In this document: positions 52,005 to 60,621 of the stretch, one piece after another | How positions within the stretch are numbered: the first letter of the stretch is position 1 | How the letters are laid out: each line of letters starts with the position of its first letter | Assembly: GCF_030160075.1 (NCBI RefSeq) | Contig: NZ_BSNQ01000005.1 | Span: 124,001 to 188,000, forward strand | Length of the DNA stretch: 64,000 nt | Source: Dyella lipolytica | GTDB lineage: Bacteria > Pseudomonadota > Gammaproteobacteria > Xanthomonadales > Rhodanobacteraceae | Direction of reading: 5' to 3' | The notes under the pieces: generated by a model | The model's input: only the letters and a program-made list of their open reading frames with translations | Databases searched by the model: none | What the model was told of the DNA's origin: nothing | Program-made: the position numbers and the translations under genes

Positions 52005-54512
52005 TTACTGGCATGCCTCGCAATACTCCGGATTCTCCAACGAGCAGAACACGGCCGCGGTAGCCTCTTCCTGCGCATCCGGAGCAGGTGCCGTGGACGT
52101 CGCGGCCGTCACGGTCGTCTTCGCAATCTTCGTCGCCGGTCGCGAGCGCAAGTAATAGGTCGTCTTGACGCCTGCCTTCCACGCGTACATGTACATGGAG
52201 CTGAGCTGACCGATGTTCGGATTCTCCATGAACAGGTTCAGCGACTGACTCTGGTCGATATACGCGCCGCGTGCGGCGGCAAGATCGATCAACGCTTTCT
52301 GCGGCACTTCCCACACGGTGCGGTAGATCGTGCGCAACCGTTCGGGAATGGCGGCGATACCTTGGATCGAGCCTTCGGCCAGCTTGATCGCGTCACGAAC
52401 TTCCGACGTCCACAGGCCGAGCGCTTTTAGCTCGTCCGCCAGATAGCGGTTCACCACCAAGAAATCACCCGACAAGGTCTCGCGCTTGAACAGGTTGCTT
52501 ACCTGCGGCTCGATGCATTCGTAGCAACCGGCGATGGAGGCAATCGTGGCGGTGGGTGCAATCGCAATCAGCAGCGAATTGCGCAGCCCCTTCGTCTTGA
52601 TCGCTTCGCGCAAGGCGTTCCAGCGAGCATTGTCGTGCGGAGCAGCGTTCGACCAGTAGTCGAACTGCAGTTCGCCATTCGCGGCGCGACTCTCGGCAAA
52701 GCCCGGATGCGCACCATGCTGCTCGGCCAGTACGTTCGATTGCGACAATGCGTTGAAGTAGATTTCCTCCGCAATGCGCGTCGACAGATCCATCGCTTCG
52801 GCCGAATCGAACGGCAGACGCAGCTTGAAGAACACGTCCTGCAAGCCCATCACGCCCAAACCCACCGGCCGCCACTTGCGGTTGGCGACGGCAGCGGTAT
52901 CGATCGGATAGAAGTTGAGGTCGATCACGCGATCGAGCTGGCGGACGGCAGTACGCACCGTAGAGGCGAGCTTGTCGAAGTCGAACGCACCGTCCACCAC
53001 GTGGCGAGCGAGATTGATCGAACCCAAGTTGCACACGGCCGTTTCGCCGGCGTTGGTTACTTCCAGAATCTCGGTGCACAGGTTCGAAAGATGGATGACG
53101 TTCTCGGCCTTGGCCGTCTGGTTGCTGGTGGCGTTGCTGCGATCCTTGAAGGTCATCCAGCCGTTGCCGGTCTGCGCCAGCGTGCGCAGCATGCGTGCGT
53201 AAAGCTCGCGCGCCTTTACGGTTTTCACCGCAAGGCCCTGCGCCTCGGCCTGGTGATAGGCCTGCTCGAACGCAGCACCCCACGTATCTACGAAGTGCGG
53301 CACGACCTTGGGATCGAACAGCGACCAGTCGCCATCGTGTTCCACCCGGCGCATGAATTCGTCGGGAATCCAGTTGGCGAGATTGAGGTTGTGCGTGCGG
53401 CGAGCCTCGTCTCCGGTGTTGTCGCGCAGCTCGAGGAATTCCTCGATGTCCGCATGCCACGGTTCCAGATATACGCAGGCCGCGCCCTTGCGCTTGCCGC
53501 CCTGGTTCACTGCGGCGACCGAGGCATCCAAGGTTTTTAGCCACGGCACCAAACCGTTGGAGTGGCCGTTGGTACCCTTGATCAGCGAGCCGCGCGAACG
53601 CACGCGCGAATAGGCCAGGCCGATGCCACCGGCGAATTTGCTGAGTTTGGCGACATCGCCGTACTTCTCGTAGATCGATTCGAGCGAATCGGTCGGCGAG
53701 TCGAGCAGGAAGCAGGAGCTGAGCTGCTCATGCGACGTACCCGCATTGAACAACGTCGGCGAGCTGGCGATGTATTCCAGCGAAGACAGCAAGCGATAAA
53801 GCTCCAGCGTTTCGCCGATCTCGTTGCCGCCCAGTGCGCAGGCGATGCGCATGAAGAAGTGCTGTGGCGTCTCGATCACCTTGCGCATTTGCGGATGACG
53901 CAGCAGATAACGGTCGTACACCGTGCGTAGGCCGAAATATTCGAAGCGGCGCGTGGCGAGCGGATCGATCGCGTCATTGAGCTTGCGCGCGTTCGCCGCT
54001 ACGAAATCGCGCAGGCGTGCGTTGAGAATGCCCAGCTCCGCGCCACGTGCGATGGATTGCGAGAAGCTCTGGATTTCCTGGCCGCTCACTTCCTTCTCGA
54101 TATAGGCACCGAGCAGGCGTGCGGCCAGCTGGCCGTATTCGGGTTCTTCCGCGGTCAGTGCGGCGGCAGTGCGGATGGAAAGCTGATCCAGCTCTTGCGT
54201 GGTCGCGCCATCGTACAAACCGCCGATGGTCTTGAGCGCTACGCGCAGCGGATCGACGCCGTGTAGACCTTCGGCGCTGCGCGTAACGGCGCGCACGATT
54301 TTGTTGACGTCGACAATTTCCTGGCCGCCGTTGCGCTTGGTCACGCGCATCTGGCCGGGGTTATGTGGAGGAGTGAGGGCGAAAGGTGCTTCGGCAGTGA
54401 CAGGCATCGTGACGGGTGTGGGGTAGGTCGACGTTTCAGTGTCGGCGGATAAAGAGGACGTGTCCGCGCGGGCGGCGGTGCGCTCGCGCGATTCGGTATC
54501 GATAGGCTGCAT
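52005..54512 (-). CDS. nrdA: Class Ia ribonucleotide reductase alpha subunit NrdA
   Basis: NrdA reduces ribonucleoside diphosphates to deoxy forms. The 835-residue protein has an N-terminal extension and an ATP-cone (MRVTKRNGGQEIVDVNKIVRAVTRSAEG) that senses ATP/dATP. The reductase barrel follows, with SSCFLLDSPTDSLE, NLSNLCTEILE, NLGSINLA and ATIAS motifs, and a C-terminal cysteine tail ending ENPEYCEACQ. ATG at 54512 has GGAG eight bases upstream. It is preceded by a cobalamin riboswitch about 200 bases away. Confidence 0.96.
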   Translation of the reverse strand: MQPIDTESRERTAARADTSSLSADTETSTYPTPVTMPVTAEAPFALTPPHNPGQMRVTKRNGGQEIVDVNKIVRAVTRSAEGLHGVDPLRVALKTIGGLYDGATTQELDQLSIRTAAALTAEEPEYGQLAARLLGAYIEKEVSGQEIQSFSQSIARGAELGILNARLRDFVAANARKLNDAIDPLATRRFEYFGLRTVYDRYLLRHPQMRKVIETPQHFFMRIACALGGNEIGETLELYRLLSSLEYIASSPTLFNAGTSHEQLSSCFLLDSPTDSLESIYEKYGDVAKLSKFAGGIGLAYSRVRSRGSLIKGTNGHSNGLVPWLKTLDASVAAVNQGGKRKGAACVYLEPWHADIEEFLELRDNTGDEARRTHNLNLANWIPDEFMRRVEHDGDWSLFDPKVVPHFVDTWGAAFEQAYHQAEAQGLAVKTVKARELYARMLRTLAQTGNGWMTFKDRSNATSNQTAKAENVIHLSNLCTEILEVTNAGETAVCNLGSINLARHVVDGAFDFDKLASTVRTAVRQLDRVIDLNFYPIDTAAVANRKWRPVGLGVMGLQDVFFKLRLPFDSAEAMDLSTRIAEEIYFNALSQSNVLAEQHGAHPGFAESRAANGELQFDYWSNAAPHDNARWNALREAIKTKGLRNSLLIAIAPTATIASIAGCYECIEPQVSNLFKRETLSGDFLVVNRYLADELKALGLWTSEVRDAIKLAEGSIQGIAAIPERLRTIYRTVWEVPQKALIDLAAARGAYIDQSQSLNLFMENPNIGQLSSMYMYAWKAGVKTTYYLRSRPATKIAKTTVTAATSTAPAPDAQEEATAAVFCSLENPEYCEACQ

Positions 54513-54697
54513 GTCGGACGCTCCGGGCTGCGGAGCCAACCCGGCCAGACGAAGGGTCCGGTTCGATCGGGATGGACTCCAGGTTTCAACCGCCTGCTCC
54601 CGCGCGCAGGGCTGACGTGGCGGTTGCCGCGGTAGGTCGCAGGACACGGTATTGCGCCGCGTCGTGCGACACGCCTCCCCGCGGAGGCCGTCACCAG

Positions 54698-54721
54698 CGG
54701 CATGACACTCCGGTCATGCCG
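54698..54721 (-). promoter_or_regulatory. Hairpin immediately after the riboswitch
   Basis: CGGCATGAC and GTCATGCCG form a perfect 9-bp stem with a six-base loop directly 3' of the riboswitch core in the transcript direction. It may be part of the expression platform. There is no T-tract, so control through folding or Rho rather than simple termination seems likelier. Confidence 0.6.
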
Positions 54722-54912
54722 TTGTCGGCAGGTCTTCGGACTCGCGGACATGGGTCTTGCGACCCGCCTACTGGCCCTGCTTCCCGACCCCTTCGGGCCA
54801 GTGCGTGACTGGGCTTTCGTTTCCGCTTACCGCTGCGGGGCAGTCCCGGATTCACACCGGATTCCCTCAAGCCGCTCCCGTACCTTTACGGGGGTGGCAC
54901 CGACGGGACACA
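54718..54912 (-). ncRNA. Cobalamin riboswitch upstream of nrdA
   Basis: Read on the minus strand, the region has the defining B12-element features in order: a GGTGCC start, GGGAATCCGGTGTGAATCCG, GGACTGCCCCGCAGCGGTAA, an AAGCCCAGTCACGCACTGG arm and the 3' box GAAGACCTGCCGAC. These are the conserved core strings of cobalamin riboswitches. It points at nrdA, a B12-independent reductase. The expected outcome is repression of nrdA when cobalamin is plentiful, which would make sense if a B12-dependent reductase exists elsewhere in the genome. Confidence 0.95.
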
Positions 54913-55025
54913 ACATATCGGGGTCAGAGGGCCCGGTCAACCCAAGAAATTGTGGATAAGCCGGTGGATAAGCGGTTTAAGACCAGGCGGGATGCGGCCT
55001 GCAGGATATTTGCGATCCGTGTTCG

Positions 55026-55322
55026 CTAAGGGATCACGGCGACGACGATCGACAGCCACATCAACACCACACCGAGGGCGAACGCCCGCCGGGCGGCGAC
55101 GATCCTCTCTGCGCCTTCTTCCGACACCGGCGTGGTGATGAACCACACCACCGAAGCCAGCGCGGCGAAGCTGGCGAAGGCCAGGCAGACCACGATGATG
55201 TCGCTCCCGCGCCAGGGGGCAGGCTCGTGAATGCCCCAGTAGCCCAGGAACGCCATGCCCATGGCGGACATCGTGGCGGAGGCGGAACAAAGTCCGACGA
55301 CCGAACCTACTGGTGCGCGCAT
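55026..55322 (-). CDS. Small membrane protein, unknown function
   Basis: The 98-residue protein has three hydrophobic helices (about residues 8-28, 39-60, 76-96) with a short charged loop EEGAERIVAARR between the last two. I do not recognise a family. It begins 37 bases after the cupin/DUF2867 gene on the same strand, so it may be the last gene of the ArsR-controlled operon. Confidence 0.65.
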   Translation of the reverse strand: MRAPVGSVVGLCSASATMSAMGMAFLGYWGIHEPAPWRGSDIIVVCLAFASFAALASVVWFITTPVSEEGAERIVAARRAFALGVVLMWLSIVVAVIP

Positions 55323-55359
55323 GCCACTTATCCCGGTTTGGTGGACGGCTAAGATTAGC

Positions 55360-56763
55360 TTACCTGCGCAAGTGCTCCACGGCGTGCCGCAACAAGGTCG
55401 GCGCGATGTAGCGGCGATGAATACGGTCAATTAGCTTCATGTACATGCGTCCGAATGTGTTCTTGCAGCGCACTCGTATGCCGAGGGTGATATCAACCCG
55501 GTTTCCGTCGATGGCTACGCCCACGCAAGAGCGAAATAGCAGGTGCTTGTCATTGGCGCCAAGGACAACCTGGCAGCAGGTATCGTTGACATCGGCCAAT
55601 TGTTCGCGCACGGGAAAGCGACCAGCGAACACGTTGTCACTTTGCGGCGACAGCAAAGACGACACCGGGCATCCCAAGCGGGAAGTGCGCAAACCCAACG
55701 GCCTTACCAGCATGTTGCGAAGTGCCATGAGGTAACTGACGCTGACCGGCGGGCTCTGCACAAAACCTTCAAGCAATTCGGCCAGCAGGTGCCGCGAACC
55801 TAATCGTGATAGCGAGGCGTCGAACAGGCTGATGAGAAACGTGTCCTGATAATGGACAGGGCCATCCGTTAGCTGCTGGAGAAGAAGTGATTTTTCGGGC
55901 GCCCGATCGAGCGCGGCAACGGCCATCCCGCTGTCCCACAAATAACCCGCTGTGCGCCGGCAATGTGCCCAATATCCCCGCAGCCTGCCTGCGATGCCGC
56001 GCACGACGCGGCAAATTGTGCTGTGCCATGTGTCGGTCGGTGCATCCAGTGCCAAGGCTATGGTGGGTACTCGTGTGCGGTCGAAGGGTGTGCTGCGCAA
56101 CAAATCTTCGACACTTGGCGGGAGCAATTCTGTTAGGGCCGGAATGGTGGCTCCGTTCGTTAGTACCTGCTGTCTCAATGCGTCTGGCAAGAAGCCGCCT
56201 AATTCATTGGTGTGGCACGAGATCGCGAACAATGCCGGATGCACGGAATGTTCCCGCAGTGGCGTGAACTGATGCCAGGTATTCCCGCCGAAACGAACAG
56301 TAAAAAGACAATCAGGCGGTATCTCAACGCAGCGCATAGCGGCTATAAAACACGCAGGATTACGTTCGATCTCGGCATCCGTCGCACTTGAGAATCGCAG
56401 TCGCGCGCCCCCACTGCCAGACACGGCGGTGAATACGCGATGTCCCGCGTGCCGATGGAATGGATGGCCGTTTGCGCCCACGGTGAATAAGTAAAGGGAT
56501 GTGGCATCGCCCTTTGAGAAGTCGGTATCACCTATCCTGGCCGACGGTTCATTCAGTTCATCTATGAAGTTGGGGTGGGCGCTTTGCCTTGCCATGACGC
56601 CAGCAACCAATTGGTTCCCAGCGCCATGGCCTAGTTGCGCTATCAGCGATACCTCTACCGGAAGCCCACCACTCGATGATTGCAATCGAGCAGAAGGAAA
56701 GCTGCGCACAACGCGCGATGGAGTTGAAAACGGCAGTCCTATTGCAACTTCTGCGATCGACAT
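55360..56763 (-). CDS. Fusion of cupin-like N-domain and DUF2867-like C-domain
   Basis: The 467-residue protein has an N-terminal cupin-like region with clustered histidines H100, H103, H105 and H108 (GHPFHRHAGH) and a later FGGNTWHQFTP that could complete a metal site. The C-terminal part (about 290-460; SYLMALRNMLVRPLGL, NDKHLLFRSCVGVAI, FGRMYMKLIDRIHRRYI) resembles DUF2867. ATG at 56763 has AGGGG five bases upstream; a GTG two codons earlier is less well placed. It follows the ArsR gene by 27 bases, so both are one operon. The function is unknown. Confidence 0.72.
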   Translation of the reverse strand: MSIAEVAIGLPFSTPSRVVRSFPSARLQSSSGGLPVEVSLIAQLGHGAGNQLVAGVMARQSAHPNFIDELNEPSARIGDTDFSKGDATSLYLFTVGANGHPFHRHAGHRVFTAVSGSGGARLRFSSATDAEIERNPACFIAAMRCVEIPPDCLFTVRFGGNTWHQFTPLREHSVHPALFAISCHTNELGGFLPDALRQQVLTNGATIPALTELLPPSVEDLLRSTPFDRTRVPTIALALDAPTDTWHSTICRVVRGIAGRLRGYWAHCRRTAGYLWDSGMAVAALDRAPEKSLLLQQLTDGPVHYQDTFLISLFDASLSRLGSRHLLAELLEGFVQSPPVSVSYLMALRNMLVRPLGLRTSRLGCPVSSLLSPQSDNVFAGRFPVREQLADVNDTCCQVVLGANDKHLLFRSCVGVAIDGNRVDITLGIRVRCKNTFGRMYMKLIDRIHRRYIAPTLLRHAVEHLRR

Positions 56764-56790
56764 GGACACCCCTCTGCGTGTGAAGTGGAC

Positions 56791-57114
56791 TTAGGTGCCT
56801 TGCTTCTTAGCGGCGCGCATCTTGCGCGACTCCCGTTTGAGCGGCCTGCCATTAGGGCAGATCTCAAATGCAAAGCCGGTGAGCGTGTTGACCAGGTTGT
56901 GGCTGTTGAGCTGGTAGTAGACGTATTGCCCACGGCGCTCGCTGCTCACCAGTCCGGCTGACTCCAATACGGAAAGATGTCGCGACACGGCCGGCGCGCT
57001 CATATCAAATCGGCTGGCGAGGTCGCCGGCGGTAAGTTCCTGCGCGGAAAGGTAAGCAAGTATTTCCCGCCGAGGACGTGAGGCAAGGGCATCAAAAATG
57101 CGATCGACGGCCAT
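56791..57114 (-). CDS. ArsR family transcriptional repressor
   Basis: The 107-residue winged-helix protein (MAVDRIFDALASRPRREILAYLSAQELTAGDLASRFDMSAPAVSRHLSVLESAGLVSSERRG in family form) lacks the metal-binding cysteines of ArsR proper. It fits the SdpR-like subgroup that responds to other cues. It leads an operon with the cupin/DUF2867 gene. An AT-rich dyad at 57128-57146 just upstream is a likely autoregulatory operator. The inducer is unknown. Confidence 0.92.
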   Translation of the reverse strand: MAVDRIFDALASRPRREILAYLSAQELTAGDLASRFDMSAPAVSRHLSVLESAGLVSSERRGQYVYYQLNSHNLVNTLTGFAFEICPNGRPLKRESRKMRAAKKQGT

Positions 57115-57127
57115 AAGTAATTAAGCA

Positions 57128-57146
57128 ATTAACATATTAGTTAAAT
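57128..57146. promoter_or_regulatory. Probable ArsR operator (AT-rich dyad)
   Basis: ATTAAC and GTTAAAT-type half sites (TTAAC-ATATTA-GTTAA) lie 14 bases upstream of the arsR ATG. The region is clearly richer in A/T than the rest of the neighbourhood. Dyads of this type are common ArsR-family sites; no binding data are available here. Confidence 0.65.
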
Positions 57147-57247
57147 GATTACCTACGAGACCGCTGCTCGTCAAGTACCTGGAGTGTCCAAGGACAATCC
57201 AGGCTCCACGCCAGTCAAGGGTGTATCGGCAGCGGTTATTCCGATCG

Positions 57248-58111
57248 CTATGTTCCGGCGCCAGCTAACATGAGGGCAAATTCATGTGCAAAGCGATGCA
57301 CATCGCCGGGCCAACGTGCGGAGAGATAGTTGCCGTCGCGCACCACGAATGCAGGCGTGTCGTCATTGTCGCTATCGCGCACCAGCCCGGATGTTTTGCG
57401 GCGATAGTGCGGCGCGTCGTTCGGCACATCGAGAAAATCGGCGGGATCGGCCAAGGCTCGCGTGACTTCCTGTTGCACCGACATATAACCCACCGGTTGA
57501 CCGGGCTCTTCGCGATAGGTGCGGTAGTAGTGCGGATCCCAGAAACGCGTGATGCGGGTGAGCGACCATGCGGATTTCTCGAGCGCCCAGGTCAGCGCGG
57601 TAGTGCGACGGCCATACAACACCGAGCGACCATTGTCGCGTCGACTGCGTGCGGCGAGCAGCACGCCATGGCAGATGGCTGCGACTGGCTTATCTGCAGC
57701 AAAGAAGGCAGCGACCAGGTTTTTCAGTTCGTCGCTTTCAAGATAGATGCGTACGCCGCGTGCGCAGTGGCCGCCCGGCAACAGCAAGCCATCGAACATC
57801 GCTGCGTCCGTCGCATCCCAATGCAGCGGTGCGCGGAACGCCTTGTCTTGTGCGAGCAAGGCGTGATCGCGGCGCGCATCGCGATTGGCTCGTAACAGCA
57901 GTCCGAACAACGGCAGGCGACGCAAGCCGGGAATCCAGCCCCAAAGGTCGAGCCCTTCACCGCTCAGCATGATCGGATCGGCTGCGGCGATGTGGCCATC
58001 CGGCGTAGCGAACACGACACGATGGCCGGCCTCGGTCAGCACGCGCCACGGCACCGCCACTTCGCTGGGATCGTAGTCAATGTGCGGTAGCGGGATCAGC
58101 ACGGTCGCCAT
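57248..58111 (-). CDS. DJ-1/PfpI family protein
   Basis: The 287-residue protein has a type 1 glutamine amidotransferase-like fold with the nucleophile Cys147 in AAICHGVLLAA. LLLPGGHCARGVR and the N-terminal VLTEAGHRVVFATPDG are also present. The C-terminal half is longer than in classic DJ-1. Possible roles include deglycase or chaperone-type protection, but this is not decided by the sequence. It is the last of three minus-strand genes after zapE. Confidence 0.85.
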   Translation of the reverse strand: MATVLIPLPHIDYDPSEVAVPWRVLTEAGHRVVFATPDGHIAAADPIMLSGEGLDLWGWIPGLRRLPLFGLLLRANRDARRDHALLAQDKAFRAPLHWDATDAAMFDGLLLPGGHCARGVRIYLESDELKNLVAAFFAADKPVAAICHGVLLAARSRRDNGRSVLYGRRTTALTWALEKSAWSLTRITRFWDPHYYRTYREEPGQPVGYMSVQQEVTRALADPADFLDVPNDAPHYRRKTSGLVRDSDNDDTPAFVVRDGNYLSARWPGDVHRFAHEFALMLAGAGT

Positions 58112-58121
58112 GTGCAGCCTC

Positions 58122-58508
58122 CTACATGCTTACATCGATCTCGATCGGATAATTGATCGCGTCCGGGAGTTTCGGCGGGGCCGGGAAGGTCCACGTCGAG
58201 AACTGGCTAGCCAGACACTTGGCGATGGGCGTCGGTGCGCGGACTTCCACGTTCAAGGGATGCCCGTCGGGCGAAATATCGACCACCAGCGTAAACGGCG
58301 ATTTGTCTGCCGGTATGTTGCTGGCGATGCAGCCTCTCAGCGCATCCGTCATCGGATTGCCGGTCTTTGCCCAGAACAATTTCTGGTAGGCCGGTCCGGT
58401 GGGGCCTGCTTCGACCATCTTGCCGCGCATGACGCGCGTGTTGAACGTATCGACCGGTGCGACTTGCGGCGCGCCCGTCAGGAGCGCAAAGGCGAGAACA
58501 GTAAGCAT
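58122..58508 (-). CDS. Small exported protein, energy-transducer-like C-terminus
   Basis: The 128-residue protein has an N-terminal hydrophobic signal (MLTVLAFALLTGA) and a compact domain: LRGCIASNIPADKSPFTLVVDISPDGHPLNVEVRAPTPIAKCLASQFSTWTFPAP. Its pattern (strand, ISPDGxP, then a Cys-containing helix and FPxPP) resembles TonB-C-type domains. A disulfide between the two cysteines is possible. Ten bases separate it from the downstream PfpI gene. The function is unknown. Confidence 0.72.
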   Translation of the reverse strand: MLTVLAFALLTGAPQVAPVDTFNTRVMRGKMVEAGPTGPAYQKLFWAKTGNPMTDALRGCIASNIPADKSPFTLVVDISPDGHPLNVEVRAPTPIAKCLASQFSTWTFPAPPKLPDAINYPIEIDVSM

Positions 58509-58582
58509 GATCGCTCCCAGGCCAGGGTAGAGGTGGACACGGTAGCAGTTCGAGCCCGCGCCGGTGAAGCGGGGAAGATGTA

Positions 58583-59701
58583 TCAATCCGCCCGATGAGG
58601 TAGCGCCAGGTATTCCTCGCTTTGCATTTCGATCAGGCGCGATTCGGTGCGTCCGAATTCGGCACGCAGGCGTTCGCCGTCGTACAGCTCGGTGATCGGT
58701 GCGGCGGCGGAAAGGATCAGTTTGACGTGGCGGTCGTAGAACTCGTCGACCAGTTGCACGAAGCGTTTGGCCGGGTCTTCACTGTAGAGGGTGAACTGCG
58801 GCACATTGGAGATGATGATTGCCGGGCCGGCTTTGGCCAGTGCGATGTAGTCGGCCACGGCGCGCGGACCGTCGCACAGTGCCGCGAAGTCGAACCATAA
58901 AATATTGTCGGCGCGTTTGCGTACCGGAATCGGGCGGTCGTTGATCGTTATCTCGCCGCCATCGACGATCTGGCCTTGCGCCTGGCTGGAAAAGATACGT
59001 GCTAGCGAACGCTCGGCTTCGGCGCCCGGCGGTATGTGATACACCGGTGCATGCGTCAGCGCGCGCAGGCGCCAGTCGTGCGCGGAGATCATTTCGATCA
59101 CATGGCAATGCGCTTCGATCGAAGCGATGGCCGGCAGAAAGCGTGCGCGTTGCAAACCGTCCTTGTAAAGATTCGCTGGCACCGTGTTCGATGTGGTGAC
59201 GAGGGTGACGCCGCGTGCGAACAAGGCGTCGAACAGGTTGGACAGGATCATCGCATCGCCGATGTCGTTGACCAGAAATTCGTCCAGACACAGCACGCGG
59301 CAACGCGCGGCGATGTTCGCGGCGACTTCGATCAGTGGATCCTGGCGCTCGCCCAAATCACGCAATTGTTCGTGCACTTCACCCATGAACCGGTGGAAAT
59401 GACGCCGCAGCGCTACGCCGTGCGGCAGGCTGGACGCAAACAGATCCATCAGGAACGTCTTGCCGCGACCGACGCTGCCCCATAGGTAAAGGCCGGGCAC
59501 GGCGACGCGCTCTTCCGCGCCTAGCAGCGATTTTAGACGGCCAAATAGACCGCCGTTGTTTTCGACGTTCGTGCAAAACGCTGCTTGCATGCGGTCGAAT
59601 TCCGGCAACACCGCCAGCTGCGCGGGATCGGGCGTCCAGCGGTGCGCGGCGACGCCTTCCTGGTAACGCGCGCTGGGCGCGCCGAGTGAAATGTCAGGCA
59701 T
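58583..59701 (-). CDS. zapE: Cell division protein ZapE (AFG1-like ATPase)
   Basis: ZapE is an AFG1-type AAA+ ATPase that associates with the divisome and modulates the Z ring. The 372-residue protein has Walker A GSVGRGKT (residues 75-82), Walker B VLCLDEF, sensor TTSN and an Arg in the AAA+ lid. Length and motifs match. It is the first of three minus-strand genes (zapE, exported protein, PfpI-like). Confidence 0.92.
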   Translation of the reverse strand: MPDISLGAPSARYQEGVAAHRWTPDPAQLAVLPEFDRMQAAFCTNVENNGGLFGRLKSLLGAEERVAVPGLYLWGSVGRGKTFLMDLFASSLPHGVALRRHFHRFMGEVHEQLRDLGERQDPLIEVAANIAARCRVLCLDEFLVNDIGDAMILSNLFDALFARGVTLVTTSNTVPANLYKDGLQRARFLPAIASIEAHCHVIEMISAHDWRLRALTHAPVYHIPPGAEAERSLARIFSSQAQGQIVDGGEITINDRPIPVRKRADNILWFDFAALCDGPRAVADYIALAKAGPAIIISNVPQFTLYSEDPAKRFVQLVDEFYDRHVKLILSAAAPITELYDGERLRAEFGRTESRLIEMQSEEYLALPHRAD

Positions 59702-59730
59702 AACTTGCGGGAGCCTCTAATTACCTAGTT

Positions 59731-59810
59731 CGTCGTCCCGGCGAAAGCCGGGACCCAGCTTCTTGGCGGCAGGTAAGTCACTGGGTCCCGGCTTTCGCCG
59801 GGACGACGAG
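59731..59810. repeat. REP doublet (GTCGTCCCGGCG arms)
   Basis: Arm one (59731-59759) and arm two (59781-59810) are inverted copies, each a small GC hairpin, with spacer CTTCTTGGCGGCAGGTAAGTCA. Both the arms and parts of the spacer (TCTTG, GGC, AAGTCAC) match the doublet at 51917-51995. It lies between the zapE start and the stop of the hydrolase gene. Confidence 0.9.
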
Positions 59811-59823
59811 TTATTCGCGGGTA

Positions 59824-60519
59824 TCAATCGCGGAGCGGCGGTAGCCAGTCACGTATGGCGTGTTTCACCGAGCCGCGCAAATCCATCAGGCGGCGATGAA
59901 AGAAGTGGCCGGTTTCCGGCATGCGGATCAGTTCGGGCGGCGGATCGAGGCTGTCGATCCAATCGAACACCGCTTGCGGCTCGACCACTTCGTCGTCCTC
60001 ACCCATCACCACCAGCCATGGGCAGGAAGGTAGCGCGAGGGTTTCGAGCGACCAGCGCCCGACCGGCGGCGCGATGCTGATCAGCGCGTCGGCCTTAAGC
60101 GCAACAGCGCTGCGCAAGGTGACATAGCTGCCGAAGGAAAAGCCGGCCAGCCACAGCACATCGTTGGGACGCACCTTGCGCACCCACGACACCACGGCGG
60201 CGAGATCGTCGCTTTCGCCCTTACCGTTGTCGTAGTTACCTTCCGATTCACCGGCGCTGCGGAAATTGAAGCGCAGCGTATCCAGGCCCGACTCGCGCAG
60301 GCTGCGTTCCAGCATGGTCACCACTTTGTTGCGCATGGTGCCGCCGTCCTTGGAGTTGGGATGGCAGATCACGGCCACGCCGCGGCGTGCGCCGGGGCGC
60401 TCGGCAGTGTCGCTGATGGCCTCAAGCGAACCGACGGGGCCGTGCAACGTGAATTCGGTGAGCTGATCCGGAAAGCTGGATGGATCGGGGAGGGGGGTGG
60501 TGGAGTTCATGGATGACAT
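59824..60519 (-). CDS. Alpha/beta hydrolase (CocE/YheT-like small hydrolase)
   Basis: The 231-residue protein has VAVICHPNSKDGGTMRNKVV, the nucleophile elbow GFSFGSYV, an Asp in VMGEDDEVVEP and a late His in PETGHFFHRRL. LRFNFRSAGESEG is typical of the family of cytoplasmic hydrolases known as OsmC-like neighbours or dienelactone-hydrolase relatives. The substrate is unknown. Two start codons are possible (60519 or 60510). It follows cytochrome c5 on the same strand. Confidence 0.85.
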   Translation of the reverse strand: MSSMNSTTPLPDPSSFPDQLTEFTLHGPVGSLEAISDTAERPGARRGVAVICHPNSKDGGTMRNKVVTMLERSLRESGLDTLRFNFRSAGESEGNYDNGKGESDDLAAVVSWVRKVRPNDVLWLAGFSFGSYVTLRSAVALKADALISIAPPVGRWSLETLALPSCPWLVVMGEDDEVVEPQAVFDWIDSLDPPPELIRMPETGHFFHRRLMDLRGSVKHAIRDWLPPLRD

Positions 60520-60621
60520 GATAACTGGCAGGCCAGTCGCGCGTTTTTTGTTTGTCGCCCAGGCGCAAAAACGACAACGCCACCCGAAGGCGGCGTTGCG
60601 TGTACGGCGCGACAGCGAAGA

